A stretch of 49,833 nt of DNA from Lachnospiraceae bacterium (GCA_024689465.1 JAILDL010000090.1:1-49833), one strand, 5' to 3'. Positions 1 to 9,882 are shown, numbered from the stretch's first letter. Notes: a model not told the origin generated them from the letters alone. A program made the numbers and translations.

Positions 1-261
<261 letters not shown>

Positions 262-335
262 CTAAGCAGAAACATACTTCGTCTTTTTTATATCAAGCAT
301 AAAGAGTTTACCACATTTGTATACAGAATGAAATA

Positions 336-1703
336 CTATTTTTCCCGAAGTTTCCGATAGATTGTGAGGTACATGGTGAGGAAGCAGGCACATCCTCCGA
401 TGACATTGGAGATGGGTTCGGCCATGAATACGCCGTCGGTCCCCATCCGGAAAAAACCGGGCAGGATCACGGTCAGCGGTACCACAATGATCACCTTGCG
501 GAACAGGGAGAAGAAGATTGCTTCCTTCTTGTGGTTCAGGGAACGGAATACATTTTGTCCTGTATACTGCAGGGCCTGGAACAGGAACGCAAAGAAATAG
601 ATCCGAAGGCCTCTTGTACCCAGGCTGATCAGCTCCGTATCCGAAGAAAAGATGCGGAAGAAGCTGCCTGGGAAAGCCAGGATCAGTCCCCATACCACCA
701 GGGTATAGCCCACACCGGTATAAGTGATGATGCGGATGGCCCGTTTTAATTTGGTAAAACGACCGGCTCCGTAGTTGTAGCCCAGGATCGGGGAGGATCC
801 GTCGGTAATGGCTCCGATGGGCACATCCAGGATCTGGCGCACCGATGCCACAACGGTATAAGCAGACACGTACAGTTCGCCGCCGTATGCGCTGAGCATG
901 TGATTGCTGAGGATGGCTGCCAGCGAATTGGTAAACTGCATGATGAAGCTGGCAAAGCCCAGTCCTACGATATCCTTTACCATCCCCCACTCAAAGGCAA
1001 AGACCTTACGGGGATTCAGGCTTAAGGAAAGCTCGGTTTTGCCGGAGGTTAAAAAACGCACCACAAACAGGGCGGACAGGATCTGGGAGATCACCGTGGC
1101 AATGGCGGCGCCTTCCGTTCCCATGCCCAGAACAAAGATAAACAGTGGATCCAGGATGATGTTGGTCAGCGCACCGATAAAGATGGTGATCATGCCCACT
1201 GCAGAATATCCCTGGGCATTGATGTAAGGATTTAAGCCGGTGGCGATCATGGAAAAGACCGTGCCCAGCAGATAGATCCGGATATAGGGCAAGGCATAGA
1301 CGATATTGGCGTCTGTGGCACCGAACAGATATAAGGTGGGTTCTGCCAGGATCTGGGTGATCGCCGTCAGGATCAGGGCGGTTGCGATCAGAAGTCCGAA
1401 GGATGTGTTCATGACCTTCTCGGCTTTCTCATGATCTCCGCTGCCCCGGGCGATGGCACAGAGGGGCGATCCGCCCACGCCGTAGAGATTGGCAAACGCC
1501 AGCACAATGGTCAGGATGGGAAAACAAAGGCCCACACCGCCAAGAGCCAATGTTCCTGCCCCCGGGATACGGCCGATGTAAATCCGGTCCACGATGTTAT
1601 ACAAAAGACTGAGGAGCTGGGCCACCATCATGGGGACAGTGGTCTGCGCCAGATTGCCGGCAATGCTTCCGTGGTCAAAATCCACCTGTTTCATTTGCTT
1701 CAT
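336..1703 (-). CDS. MATE family multidrug/cation antiporter
   Basis: A 455-residue integral membrane protein with about twelve hydrophobic segments in two similar halves, typical in length and spacing for MATE exporters (NorM/DinF superfamily). These expel drugs, dyes or metabolites in exchange for Na+ or H+. Near the N-terminus it has the usual PMMVAQLLSLLYNIVDRIYIG block, matching the family's first-helix motif with an Asp after the Val. The second half repeats a similar pattern around residue 260. Substrate cannot be read from sequence. The ATG at 1703 is preceded by a weak GAGAG; a second Met three codons on is an alternative. It is transcribed away from the HD-GYP pair. Confidence 0.93.
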   Translation of the reverse strand: MKQMKQVDFDHGSIAGNLAQTTVPMMVAQLLSLLYNIVDRIYIGRIPGAGTLALGGVGLCFPILTIVLAFANLYGVGGSPLCAIARGSGDHEKAEKVMNTSFGLLIATALILTAITQILAEPTLYLFGATDANIVYALPYIRIYLLGTVFSMIATGLNPYINAQGYSAVGMITIFIGALTNIILDPLFIFVLGMGTEGAAIATVISQILSALFVVRFLTSGKTELSLSLNPRKVFAFEWGMVKDIVGLGFASFIMQFTNSLAAILSNHMLSAYGGELYVSAYTVVASVRQILDVPIGAITDGSSPILGYNYGAGRFTKLKRAIRIITYTGVGYTLVVWGLILAFPGSFFRIFSSDTELISLGTRGLRIYFFAFLFQALQYTGQNVFRSLNHKKEAIFFSLFRKVIIVVPLTVILPGFFRMGTDGVFMAEPISNVIGGCACFLTMYLTIYRKLREK

Positions 1704-2053
1704 ATTTTTTCATCTCTCTTTCATCCAACCATTATGCCACGCTTTCTTTCTTCTGTGTATTGTCTTTTCGCCTGTTTTTCGCCGATATTCCGCCTCGTTT
1801 CTGTATCCTTTTCCGCTATGTTCTGCTTTTCTACCGTTTATTTCTGTTCTTCTGCCGTATCTCTCCTACGCTTCCGCCATTTACCAAGGCAGGTTGATGA
1901 CTCAGAAAAACTGTCAAAACGCGAAAAACGTGATAAAATCTTGCAAAAGCATATTGTGTGCCCCATTTCTCTACACTATAATTGGTGTGTGGGGGTGTGC
2001 TTAGAGGGAACATCTTGTAGTTAGTACCTTCTAAAGCAAGATTGCGGGGGAAC
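1704..2053. other. Divergent intergenic region between MATE and HD-GYP-like genes
   Basis: About 350 bp without a gene. From roughly 1710 to 1870 the plus strand is strikingly pyrimidine-rich (runs such as CTTTCTTTCTTCTG), and I see no conserved open frame in it. The right part holds a good sigma-A promoter for the plus-strand genes, listed separately. The long leader of about 60 nt between that promoter and the start at 2054 shows no riboswitch I recognise. In particular, the conserved blocks of cyclic-di-GMP riboswitches are absent. Confidence 0.6.
1954..1982 (+). promoter_or_regulatory. Sigma-A type promoter for the HD-GYP-like pair
   Basis: TTGTGT (1954-1959), a 17-bp spacer, then a perfect TATAAT (1977-1982). 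It lies about 72 bp upstream of the ATG at 2054 and faces the tandem HD genes. Spacing and -10 are ideal; transcription start is inferred only. Confidence 0.75.
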
Positions 2054-3175
2054 ATGCAATACGTAAGAACTGAAAATCTGGTCATTGGGACCAAGATCGC
2101 GCGACCCGTCTATAACAAGGACGGTGTTTTGTGGTACAACATCGGCGTAAAAGTCGATCAGACAATGATCGAGCGAATGAAAAAGCTGAATATGTACGGT
2201 ACCTATGTGCTGGATCCGGCAGAGCCGGCTCCGCCCATTACCGATGCGGAACTGGACTTCGACCGGTTCCAGTCCGTACAGACCTATGCGGTGGACGAGA
2301 TCCTTTCGGCCGTGGTCAAGGGGCATACCCCGGATCACAAGAAGTTCGAAGATCTCATCGATCTGATCTATCATCGCTACTGCTTCATGACCAAGTCCAT
2401 GACATTCAATCAATGCCTGCGCAGTGAAAATGATTTCATCAGCAAGCATTCTCTGAACGTGACCATTCTGACCGCTCTTTTAGCCGGTCATATGGGCGTG
2501 GACAACAAGGAAAAGAAATACCTGCTGGAAGCCGCGTTATTCCATGACATCGGAAAGCTTCTTGCTCCCAAGGAGATCCTGCACAAGCAGGAAAAGCTCT
2601 CGGAGCTGGAACTGGAAAAGATGCATCAGGCCATCTTAAACGGCTTTAACATGATGACGTCGGACTATGCTTATCCTGCCGGTGTCCGCCGGTATCTCCT
2701 GCAGCTTTCCAGAGATCTTTGCAACCGTCTGCCCAATTATTCCCATTATGATCAGGAACTGCTTCCGGGCACAAAGATCATCATGGTAGCGGATATCTAT
2801 GATACACTGACGGCCATCCGGCCCTATAAGTCGCCGGTTTCCGCCTATTCTGCCTTAAAGATCATCCGCAACGAGCCGGCCAAGTATGACGAAAAGACCG
2901 TAGATGCCCTGACGGAGTGCATCGCCATTTTGCCCTCCGGCAGCTATGTCCTTTTGTCCAACGGAGAGCAGGCCATCGTTGTGCGGGAAAATCCCAAGCG
3001 GATCACCCGTCCGGTGGTGTTGGGTCTGGCGTCCAATTCCCTGTACGATCTGAGTCTGAAGGTCGTACACGACGAGATACGCATCGTGGATTCCATCATG
3101 ACCCCGGATAACCGCCAGCGGATCAGCAAAGAGCTGGTAGCGAAATATGTGGAAGAGGCCAAACACAATCAATAA
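2054..3175 (+). CDS. HD-GYP-like signalling protein, degenerate (copy 1)
   Basis: A soluble protein of 373 residues. After a roughly 85-residue N-terminal region it has an HD-type domain: His at about 132, HDIGK at 164-168, and the late block VADIYDTLTAIRPY typical of HD-GYP cyclic-di-GMP phosphodiesterases. The central HHE...GYP stretch is missing and is replaced by CNRLPNYSHYDQELLPGT. The His that normally follows the helix after HDIGK is also an Ala. Several metal ligands are therefore lost and phosphodiesterase activity is doubtful; a binding or scaffold role is possible. I chose the ATG at 2054, after GCGGGGGA, because it aligns with the start of the neighbour copy; a TTG at 2042 is also in frame. 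It is followed after 23 nt by its paralogue. Confidence 0.85.
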   Translation: MQYVRTENLVIGTKIARPVYNKDGVLWYNIGVKVDQTMIERMKKLNMYGTYVLDPAEPAPPITDAELDFDRFQSVQTYAVDEILSAVVKGHTPDHKKFEDLIDLIYHRYCFMTKSMTFNQCLRSENDFISKHSLNVTILTALLAGHMGVDNKEKKYLLEAALFHDIGKLLAPKEILHKQEKLSELELEKMHQAILNGFNMMTSDYAYPAGVRRYLLQLSRDLCNRLPNYSHYDQELLPGTKIIMVADIYDTLTAIRPYKSPVSAYSALKIIRNEPAKYDEKTVDALTECIAILPSGSYVLLSNGEQAIVVRENPKRITRPVVLGLASNSLYDLSLKVVHDEIRIVDSIMTPDNRQRISKELVAKYVEEAKHNQ

Positions 3176-3198
3176 GCTTTTCCGCAGAAGGAAGACTT

Positions 3199-4335
3199 AT
3201 GAAGTATATCAAAACAGAACGTTTGAAATGCGGCACCCGGATCGGGCACCCCGTTTACAACCGGGAAGGCGTGCTCTGCTATAATATCGGTACCGAAGTG
3301 GATCCTTCCATGATCGACCGGATGCGTAAGATGCATATGTACGGTACCTACATTCTGGAGCCGGATGAAAAGCCTCCTGTTTTTACTCGGGAAGAGCTGG
3401 AATTTGAGCAGTTTCAGGCGATGCAGACCGAAACCGTGGAGCGGATCCTTACTTCCATCGTCGGAAGAGAGTCCCCCAGACAGACCATTTTTGATGAGCT
3501 CATCGAAGAGATCTATCAGCGGTACTGTCTTCTGCATTCCCGTTTTACCTTTAACCAGTCCCTGCGCAGTGAGTATGACTTTATTTATAAGCATTCCCTC
3601 AGCGTAACGGTCCTGACCGCCTTGATGGCGGGGAAAACCTCTGCCGAGCCGGAGGAAAAGAAGGCCCTTTTAAAAGCAGCGCTCCTGCATGACATCGGAA
3701 AACTCTACGCACCGTCTGAGATCCTGCACAAACAGGACAAGCTCTCCGATGCGGAACTGGAACGGATGAATCAGGCCATCCTGCTTGGCATGAACATGCT
3801 GGCCAAGGAGGAGCAGCTCCCTTTTATCACCCGCAGCTATTTAAAGCAATATGCGGAAGATACCTGTAACCGGCTGCCCAATTATCCTCATACCCTGATG
3901 GATCTCTATCCGGGAACAAGGATCCTGAAGGTGGCGGATATGTACGATACGCTGACGGCCATCCGCCCTTACAAGGCGCCGATCACTTCCTTTGCAGCCA
4001 TCAATATCATGAAAAACGATCCTCTCCGATATGATCCCCGCATTGTGGATCTGCTGTCCGGATGCATCGAGATCCTGCCGGTAGGAAGCTATGTGGTACT
4101 TTCCACCGGAGAAAAGGGCATCGTCATGAAGGAAAACCCCAAAGACCATACCCGTCCGGTGGTCTGGGGACTGTCCCGAAACATGCCTTATAACCTGGCA
4201 GTTCCCACCCTAGGGGAGGAGCTGTACATCATCGATTGTCTCATGACCAGCGATAACCGCCAACGGATCAGCAAAGAGGCCGTGGAAAAATACATTCAGA
4301 AACTGAAGAAAGCAACAAAAAAGCCGGAGGCGTAA
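3199..4335 (+). CDS. HD-GYP-like signalling protein, degenerate (copy 2)
   Basis: A 378-residue paralogue of the preceding gene, collinear with it over its whole length. The matched N-terminus reads KYIKTERLKCGTRIGHPVYN against QYVRTENLVIGTKIARPVYN. It keeps the first His, HDIGKL and VADMYDTLTAIRPYKAP, and shares the unusual CNRLPNY block in place of HHE/GYP. The post-HDIGK His is again absent (MNQAILLG). Because both copies show the same deviations, the loss predates the duplication and is not random decay. Transcribed with copy 1; the stop codon lies inside the loop of the terminator at 4321-4350. The C-terminal 90 residues after the HD domain (LPVGSYVVLSTGEKGIVMKE) resemble a small beta domain seen after other HD-GYP domains. 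Confidence 0.85.
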   Translation: MKYIKTERLKCGTRIGHPVYNREGVLCYNIGTEVDPSMIDRMRKMHMYGTYILEPDEKPPVFTREELEFEQFQAMQTETVERILTSIVGRESPRQTIFDELIEEIYQRYCLLHSRFTFNQSLRSEYDFIYKHSLSVTVLTALMAGKTSAEPEEKKALLKAALLHDIGKLYAPSEILHKQDKLSDAELERMNQAILLGMNMLAKEEQLPFITRSYLKQYAEDTCNRLPNYPHTLMDLYPGTRILKVADMYDTLTAIRPYKAPITSFAAINIMKNDPLRYDPRIVDLLSGCIEILPVGSYVVLSTGEKGIVMKENPKDHTRPVVWGLSRNMPYNLAVPTLGEELYIIDCLMTSDNRQRISKEAVEKYIQKLKKATKKPEA

Positions 4336-4350
4336 CACCTCCGGCTTTCT
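4321..4350. terminator. Bidirectional rho-independent terminator
   Basis: AAGCCGGAGG (4321-4330) pairs perfectly with CCTCCGGCTT (4338-4347) across a 7-nt loop. On the plus strand it is followed by TCT after the arm's own T's; on the minus strand by six T's. It ends the HD-GYP pair (its stop codon is in the loop) and, better still, the chemoreceptor gene on the other strand. Confidence 0.9.
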
Positions 4351-4388
4351 ATATGTGCTTTCAGAACCTGCAGATCCGATCAGACTAC

Positions 4389-6122
4389 TCATCCGATCCG
4401 GAACTTCTCGATCAGTTCGTTCAGGGTTTCCGATTGTTCGGATAATTCCTGGGATACTGCACTGGTTTCCTCTGCGGTTGCAGAGTTGTTGGACACCACG
4501 CCGGAGATCTGTTCGATGCCCTGCTGGATCTCGTCCATGCTGTTGGCCTGGTTCATGGCCAGTTCCCCGGACTCTGCCATCATCATGGCAACATCGTTTA
4601 CCGATTCCTGTACCAGTTCCAACGCCTTGGTGGTTTCTTCCACCACCGCATTACCGTTCTGGATCTCATCCATGGTATCGCTGATGAGCTGGTGGGTATT
4701 CTTGGCAGCTTCCGAACTTTCATTGGCCAGGGAGCTGATCTCTTCTGCCACAACCGCAAAGCCTCTGCCCGCATCGCCGGCTCTGGCCGCCTCAATGGAA
4801 GCATTCAGTGCTAACAGCTGGGTCTGCTTTGCAATAGACTCGATGCTGTTGGTGATCTGTTCGATCTGCTGGGAAGCATCGGTGATACGCTCCATGGCAT
4901 CGGTCACCAGATGCATCTTTCTTGCAGAATTTTCCACCTCTTCCTGTACCTTGGTGGCCATTCCCGTACTTTGCTGAGCCGACTCTGCCATATTGCGGGT
5001 CTGCTCCGTTACCGTGCTGACAGAAGCCGTCAGCTCTTCAATGGCGGCCGCCTGATTGGTAGCACCTTCTGCCAGATCGCTGGCTCCCTGGGACATATTG
5101 GTTGCCCCCTGGGCTACCTGAGAAGAGGACTCTTTTACAAGCTGCATGGTATCCGACAGCTTGCGGGTAATATTATCAAGAGATGTCTTAATGGGTTCAT
5201 AATCTTTCCGGTAAAGCTCGGGATGATCACTGCCTCTGGTAAAATCGCCGTCTGCGATCCTGGCCAGGGTTTCGTCCAGATCCGCCACGATCTCATGGAT
5301 CGCTTCCGTTGCCGTACGAAGGTTGGAGGACATATCCCCCAATTCGTCATCCGAGGAATAGTTGACCTGGATATCCACATGGCCATCTGCGATCTCCTTC
5401 GTGACACGGGAAATCTCCTGAATAGGCTCCAGCATACTGGAAGCCAGAACGTGTCTTGCATTTCTGGCAAACAAAACAGCCGTCACCACAACGATAAAGG
5501 ACAGGATCACCAGTACGGCGGAAACCACCAGCATCTGCCGGTAAGCGGTCCCGGCCAGCTCATAGGAATCGGCGCTGACCAGCTTTAAGTCCGCAGCGGT
5601 CTGCTTGATGACATTATTAACATCTCCGTTGATCAGTTCATAGATCTCCTGATGATTGCTCAGGCCGTCCTCTGTAGGCGTCCCTGCCTGGAACAGAGCC
5701 GTCAGCTGGGCGGTCATGGTTGCCAGCTGTTTCAGATCACTGTCCACGGCATTTAAGAGCTGCTCATTGTCATAGACCTTTCGCAGGTCTGCCAGGTTAC
5801 TCTGCATCTCCGGGATCTTTTCTTCGTAGTTTGCAATCTGGGCTTCCCTGGTTCCCTCATCAGTGGTCACCAGCGCCCACCAGGCGGATTTGGAATAGGC
5901 CTGGATATCGATCCGGATGTTTCCCTGCAGATTGTCCTGCATGTAGAACTTGTTATACATGGCTGCATAACCGTTCATGGCCATCAGGATAGTGATCAGC
6001 ATGACCACTACGATCATGCCTGCATAGACGTAGATCCGCCGGAATGTGGTATCAAACTTGTCTGCCACCTTTTTGTTCCGAAGTACCTGGAGATCCATGC
6101 GGATCAGATTCTTTAATTTCAT
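4389..6122 (-). CDS. Methyl-accepting chemotaxis protein
   Basis: A 577-residue transmembrane chemoreceptor. Membrane helices at about 31-53 and 197-219 flank an extracellular sensor of some 140 residues that looks all-helical (four-helix-bundle type). A HAMP linker follows, then the long cytoplasmic coiled coil. The hairpin tip that contacts CheA/CheW is clear: QTQLLALNASIEAARAG followed by GRGFAVVAEEISSLA. No CheR-binding pentapeptide ends the protein. The start is the ATG at 6122, preceded by GGAGGGG at ideal distance; longer in-frame starts lie upstream of a good promoter and are rejected. The ligand is unknown. It implies a motile cell. Confidence 0.95.
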   Translation of the reverse strand: MKLKNLIRMDLQVLRNKKVADKFDTTFRRIYVYAGMIVVVMLITILMAMNGYAAMYNKFYMQDNLQGNIRIDIQAYSKSAWWALVTTDEGTREAQIANYEEKIPEMQSNLADLRKVYDNEQLLNAVDSDLKQLATMTAQLTALFQAGTPTEDGLSNHQEIYELINGDVNNVIKQTAADLKLVSADSYELAGTAYRQMLVVSAVLVILSFIVVVTAVLFARNARHVLASSMLEPIQEISRVTKEIADGHVDIQVNYSSDDELGDMSSNLRTATEAIHEIVADLDETLARIADGDFTRGSDHPELYRKDYEPIKTSLDNITRKLSDTMQLVKESSSQVAQGATNMSQGASDLAEGATNQAAAIEELTASVSTVTEQTRNMAESAQQSTGMATKVQEEVENSARKMHLVTDAMERITDASQQIEQITNSIESIAKQTQLLALNASIEAARAGDAGRGFAVVAEEISSLANESSEAAKNTHQLISDTMDEIQNGNAVVEETTKALELVQESVNDVAMMMAESGELAMNQANSMDEIQQGIEQISGVVSNNSATAEETSAVSQELSEQSETLNELIEKFRIG

Positions 6123-6185
6123 ACACCCCTCCGTTTTTGTCAAAAGTTTTCTGATTATTCCTATGCAAATGATTAAAGTAACAAC

Positions 6186-6214
6186 ATTATAATCCATGTT
6201 GCCAATCAAATCAA
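6186..6214 (-). promoter_or_regulatory. Promoter of the chemoreceptor gene
   Basis: Read on the minus strand: TTGATT (6214-6209), 17-bp spacer, TATAAT (6191-6186), 64 bp upstream of the ATG at 6122. A sigma-A pattern rather than a flagellar sigma-28 pattern. Confidence 0.7.
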
Positions 6215-6261
6215 CAATAATCAGACTACTCTATCCAAAACAGAGGGGTGTCTTCCTTCGT

Positions 6262-8082
6262 TTAAAAAACAGAGGCCGCCTTTTCTACCGCCAGATCCTC
6301 ATACTGCTGCATGAACAGACGATAGTAATAGCCCTTCTTTTCCATTAATTCCCGATGATTTCCCTGCTCCACGATCTTTCCGTCCTGGACGGCCAGGATC
6401 ACATCCGCATCCACCACCGTAGATAACCGGTGGGCGATCATAAAGGACGTCCGTCCCTTGATCACCGTCTGGATGGCATCCTGGATGGTCTTTTCCGTAA
6501 CGGTATCTACCGAGGAGGTTGCTTCATCCAACACCAGGATCCGGGGATCTGCCAGGATCGCCCGGGCAAAGGAAAGGAGCTGTCTTTCTCCGGTGGAGAG
6601 CATACCGCCGCCTTCTCCCACGTCACTGTCCAGGCCTTTGTCCATGCGTTTCACCACTTCCTCCGCCGAAACCAGCTTTAAGGCCCTGTGGATCTCTTCG
6701 TCGGTGGCATCCGGCTTTCCGTAGCGCAGGTTATCCCGCACCGTACCGGAAAACAGATGAGGGGTCTGGAGTACATAGCCCAGGTGGGAATGAAGCCACA
6801 GCTGGGAACGCTCTCTTGCATCCCGGCCGTCAATGAGAACCTGCCCCATGGTAGGCTCAAAGAACCGGCACACCAGATTGACCAGAGTGGACTTGCCCGC
6901 ACCGGTCTCTCCCACAATGGCAATGTTGGAGCCCTGGGGAACCTTCAGATTAAAGTGTTCTAAGACAAACTCCTCTCCATCCGGGTAGCGGAAGGAGACA
7001 TCCTTAAATTCCACATCTCCGTGAAGGGGCTCCCAGTTTTCCTTTTTGGGAACAAAGGTATCTCCGTACTTTTCAATGACTTCCTTTGTATCTGCCACAT
7101 CCGACTCCGTCTTTAGCAGTCTGGTAAAACGCTCGATGTTTACCTGGATGGTGACCAGGGCGGAAATGGTATTGATGATGTTCTGGATCGGCTCCATGAT
7201 CCCCAGGGCATAGCTCATGAAAATGGACAGGGTTCCGATGAGCATCAGGTTTTCCTGGGTCAGCTTGCCGCCCTGCCAAAGGACCAGGGCCAGAGCCAGG
7301 GATGAGAGCATGGTGACCGATGCACCGAACAGGGCGGAAACCCTGGCGGAGTGCACCGAGGTTTTCTCCATATGGGTGGTGTCGTCTACGAAGTCCTGAT
7401 CCATCTTGTCCTCAGCTACCAGGGTCTTGATACTGCGAACACCGGTAATGCCTTCGTTGATGTCGCCGGTGATCTTGGAATTGATCTCACGGATCTTCCG
7501 GTTTAACACCACCAGCTTTTTCTGAAACAGGATCACCACCACCACGGTTACCGGCACCAGGGCCAGGATACAGAAGGCCAGGCGCAGGTTGGTAAAGAGC
7601 ATGACAAAGACCACACTGAGCACATAGGATCCGGCCCAGATCAGGTCCATCATCCGCCAGCTCACCAGTTCACCGATCTTACCGGAATCACTCATGACCC
7701 GGGCGTGGATATACCCTACATTGTTCTGATTGAAGTAGGAAAAGGATAAGGTCTGCAAATGGCCGAAGCTGGCGTTACGCAGATCCCTGTTTACGTTCAT
7801 CTCCACCTTTCCGCAGGCGTAGACGGTCACATAGTTGTCCCATACCTGGAACAGCAGTACTGCTACATAAAACACAATGAGCAGGGGCATGGTGCTCAGG
7901 TCTTTGCCCGGTACCATGTAATTCAGGATATACCGGTTAAACAGGGGGTAGCAGGAATCGATGATACTGCTCAGGATTCCCAGAAATACCATGAACACTA
8001 CCCGCTTCCGGTAGGGCTTTAAGTAAGGTGCAACCGCCGGTATCCCGTACCAGGACAGTTTCACCGTATTATTTTCTTCCAT
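6262..8082 (-). CDS. ABC exporter half-transporter, catalytic-site subunit
   Basis: A 606-residue type IV ABC exporter: six membrane helices in the first 330 residues, then a nucleotide-binding domain. Walker A is GETGAGKSTL, Walker B is ILVLDEATSSVD with the catalytic Glu, and the H-loop is IAHRLSTV. The signature motif is LSTGE instead of LSGGQ. It begins at the base after the stop of the upstream half-transporter, so the two are made together. The partner has a normal LSGGQ but an Asp in place of the catalytic Glu. That split is what heterodimeric exporters of the LmrCD/TM287-288 type show: one competent and one degenerate ATP site. Substrate (drug, lipid or peptide) is unknown. Confidence 0.93.
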   Translation of the reverse strand: MEENNTVKLSWYGIPAVAPYLKPYRKRVVFMVFLGILSSIIDSCYPLFNRYILNYMVPGKDLSTMPLLIVFYVAVLLFQVWDNYVTVYACGKVEMNVNRDLRNASFGHLQTLSFSYFNQNNVGYIHARVMSDSGKIGELVSWRMMDLIWAGSYVLSVVFVMLFTNLRLAFCILALVPVTVVVVILFQKKLVVLNRKIREINSKITGDINEGITGVRSIKTLVAEDKMDQDFVDDTTHMEKTSVHSARVSALFGASVTMLSSLALALVLWQGGKLTQENLMLIGTLSIFMSYALGIMEPIQNIINTISALVTIQVNIERFTRLLKTESDVADTKEVIEKYGDTFVPKKENWEPLHGDVEFKDVSFRYPDGEEFVLEHFNLKVPQGSNIAIVGETGAGKSTLVNLVCRFFEPTMGQVLIDGRDARERSQLWLHSHLGYVLQTPHLFSGTVRDNLRYGKPDATDEEIHRALKLVSAEEVVKRMDKGLDSDVGEGGGMLSTGERQLLSFARAILADPRILVLDEATSSVDTVTEKTIQDAIQTVIKGRTSFMIAHRLSTVVDADVILAVQDGKIVEQGNHRELMEKKGYYYRLFMQQYEDLAVEKAASVF

Positions 8083-9882
8083 TTATGCCTCCTCCGGACT
8101 CTGAAGGTCATAGATCCGGCGATAGAAGCCGTTTCTGGAAAGAAGCTCCTCGTGGGTGCCGCTTTCCGCGATCCTTCCGTGGTCCAGCACGATAATATTG
8201 TCCGCCTTCATCAGGGTGGTGATGCGGTGGGCAATGAGAATTACAGTCGCCTGATCCGTACGCTCTCCCAGAGCCTTGCGGATCTTTGCATCCGTCTCGG
8301 CATCCACTGCCGATAAGGAATCGTCAAATATCATGATCTCCGGCTTGCGGATCAGCATCTGGGCAATGGCCACACGCTGCTTCTGTCCGCCGGATAAGGT
8401 TACGCCTCTCTCTCCAACGTAGGTTTCATATCCCTTGCCGAACTTGCCGATGGCTTCATCCAGTGCCGCGATCTTTGCAGCAGCCCGCACTTCTGCCATC
8501 TCCGTGCTCTCCTGGGTGATGGCGATGTTATCGGCCACCGTTCCGGAAAACAGGTAAGGCTCCTGCAGGACCATACCGATATGCTCCCGCAGATACCGGC
8601 GATCCATCTGTGCGATGTCCACACCGCCGATGGTGATCTTTCCTTCGTCCGGCTCAATGTTATAGAGTCTGTCCAGCAGGTACATCAGCGTGGATTTACC
8701 GGAGCCGGTTCCGCCCAGTATACCCACCGTGGAGCCTGCCTTGATGGTAAAGGAAATATCCTTTAATACCTCAGGGCTCTCTCCTCCGTAGGAGAAGGAA
8801 ACATGATCAAAGCAGATGTCCTGATCCAGAGGTGCATTCACAGGCTCCTCCGGGTCCTCCTCTACCGGAGAATTTAAGATATAGGCAATACGGTCAATGG
8901 AAATGCCCGCCTTACTCATTTCGGAAATAACACGGCCCAGCATACGCACCGGCCAGGTAAGCATGGCGTTGTAGGAAACAAAGGCAATGTATTCACCGGT
9001 CGTGATGGCGCCGCGAATGGTCAGAACGGCTCCCACTGCCACCACCAGCATGACCTGCAATCCCCCGATGAGATCGCCGGATGCCCAGAAGGCAGACAGC
9101 AGTTTCATCAGATGGATCCAGGTATTCATATATTTCTGGTTCATCTCCTCAAACCGGTCCTTCTCATAGGCTTCCCGGCCAAAGGCACGGACCACCCGGA
9201 CACCGGTGAGGTTTTCCTGCGCTACCGCAGAAAGCTGTCCTTCCATGATGTCCACCTTGCGGAAGGATTCACCGATCCTATGATGGAACAGGAAGGAATA
9301 GCCTACGATCACAGGGATAAAGGCCGCGGAAAGCACCGTCAGGCCCACATGAATGCCGCTCATAAAGTATACGGCCAGCACGATCAGAAGGACCACCCGC
9401 AGCAGGTTGGTCAGATGCTCGGCAAAGAAGTTCTTGATCACTTCCACATCCGAGGTACAACGCTGGATGATATCCCCGGTCTGGTTCTGGTTATGCCAGG
9501 AAAAGGGCAGATAAATGATGTGCTCATACAAAAGATCCCGCATACGCTTGATCAGCTTTTCCGCTGCCATGGAATTGAACAGACGGAAAAGAAAGCGGCA
9601 CAAAGCAGCCAGAAATGCCACAAACAGCACCACCAGCGCAATGGAAAAGATATGTTGTTTTAAGTAGGGAAGTCCGCCTATCTGAAGGATCAGAGATTCC
9701 AGATAGGGTGAAAGAGCCGTCTCCTCCGTTCCGATCACAGAGTCAACGGTAAATCCGATAATCTTCGGATTGATCAGGTCCAATAAGGACACCAGTCCCG
9801 AAAAGAGAATGCTCAGAACAAAAAACCGCTTATTCCCCTTCAGGAAGTGCCACAGCATTGCCCGACGATTTTTGAATTTCAT
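8083..9882 (-). CDS. ABC exporter half-transporter, degenerate-site subunit
   Basis: A 599-residue partner of the downstream half-transporter, with six membrane helices then an ATPase domain. Walker A is GGTGSGKSTL, the signature is canonical LSGGQKQRVAIAQ, and Walker B reads IMIFDDSLSAVD, so Asp replaces the catalytic Glu. I place the start at the ATG 9882, which has GGAGGA eight bases upstream; an ATG at 9915 is in frame but lacks a good site. With this start the gene overlaps the upstream EAL gene by 53 bp. That indicates translational linkage between a cyclic-di-GMP phosphodiesterase and an exporter. Confidence 0.92.
   Translation of the reverse strand: MKFKNRRAMLWHFLKGNKRFFVLSILFSGLVSLLDLINPKIIGFTVDSVIGTEETALSPYLESLILQIGGLPYLKQHIFSIALVVLFVAFLAALCRFLFRLFNSMAAEKLIKRMRDLLYEHIIYLPFSWHNQNQTGDIIQRCTSDVEVIKNFFAEHLTNLLRVVLLIVLAVYFMSGIHVGLTVLSAAFIPVIVGYSFLFHHRIGESFRKVDIMEGQLSAVAQENLTGVRVVRAFGREAYEKDRFEEMNQKYMNTWIHLMKLLSAFWASGDLIGGLQVMLVVAVGAVLTIRGAITTGEYIAFVSYNAMLTWPVRMLGRVISEMSKAGISIDRIAYILNSPVEEDPEEPVNAPLDQDICFDHVSFSYGGESPEVLKDISFTIKAGSTVGILGGTGSGKSTLMYLLDRLYNIEPDEGKITIGGVDIAQMDRRYLREHIGMVLQEPYLFSGTVADNIAITQESTEMAEVRAAAKIAALDEAIGKFGKGYETYVGERGVTLSGGQKQRVAIAQMLIRKPEIMIFDDSLSAVDAETDAKIRKALGERTDQATVILIAHRITTLMKADNIIVLDHGRIAESGTHEELLSRNGFYRRIYDLQSPEEA

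Noticed and set aside
1704-2053. Cyclic-di-GMP riboswitch before the HD-GYP pair
   Set aside because: Looked for the conserved GEMM blocks and did not find them; the leader is short and pyrimidine-rich upstream of the promoter.
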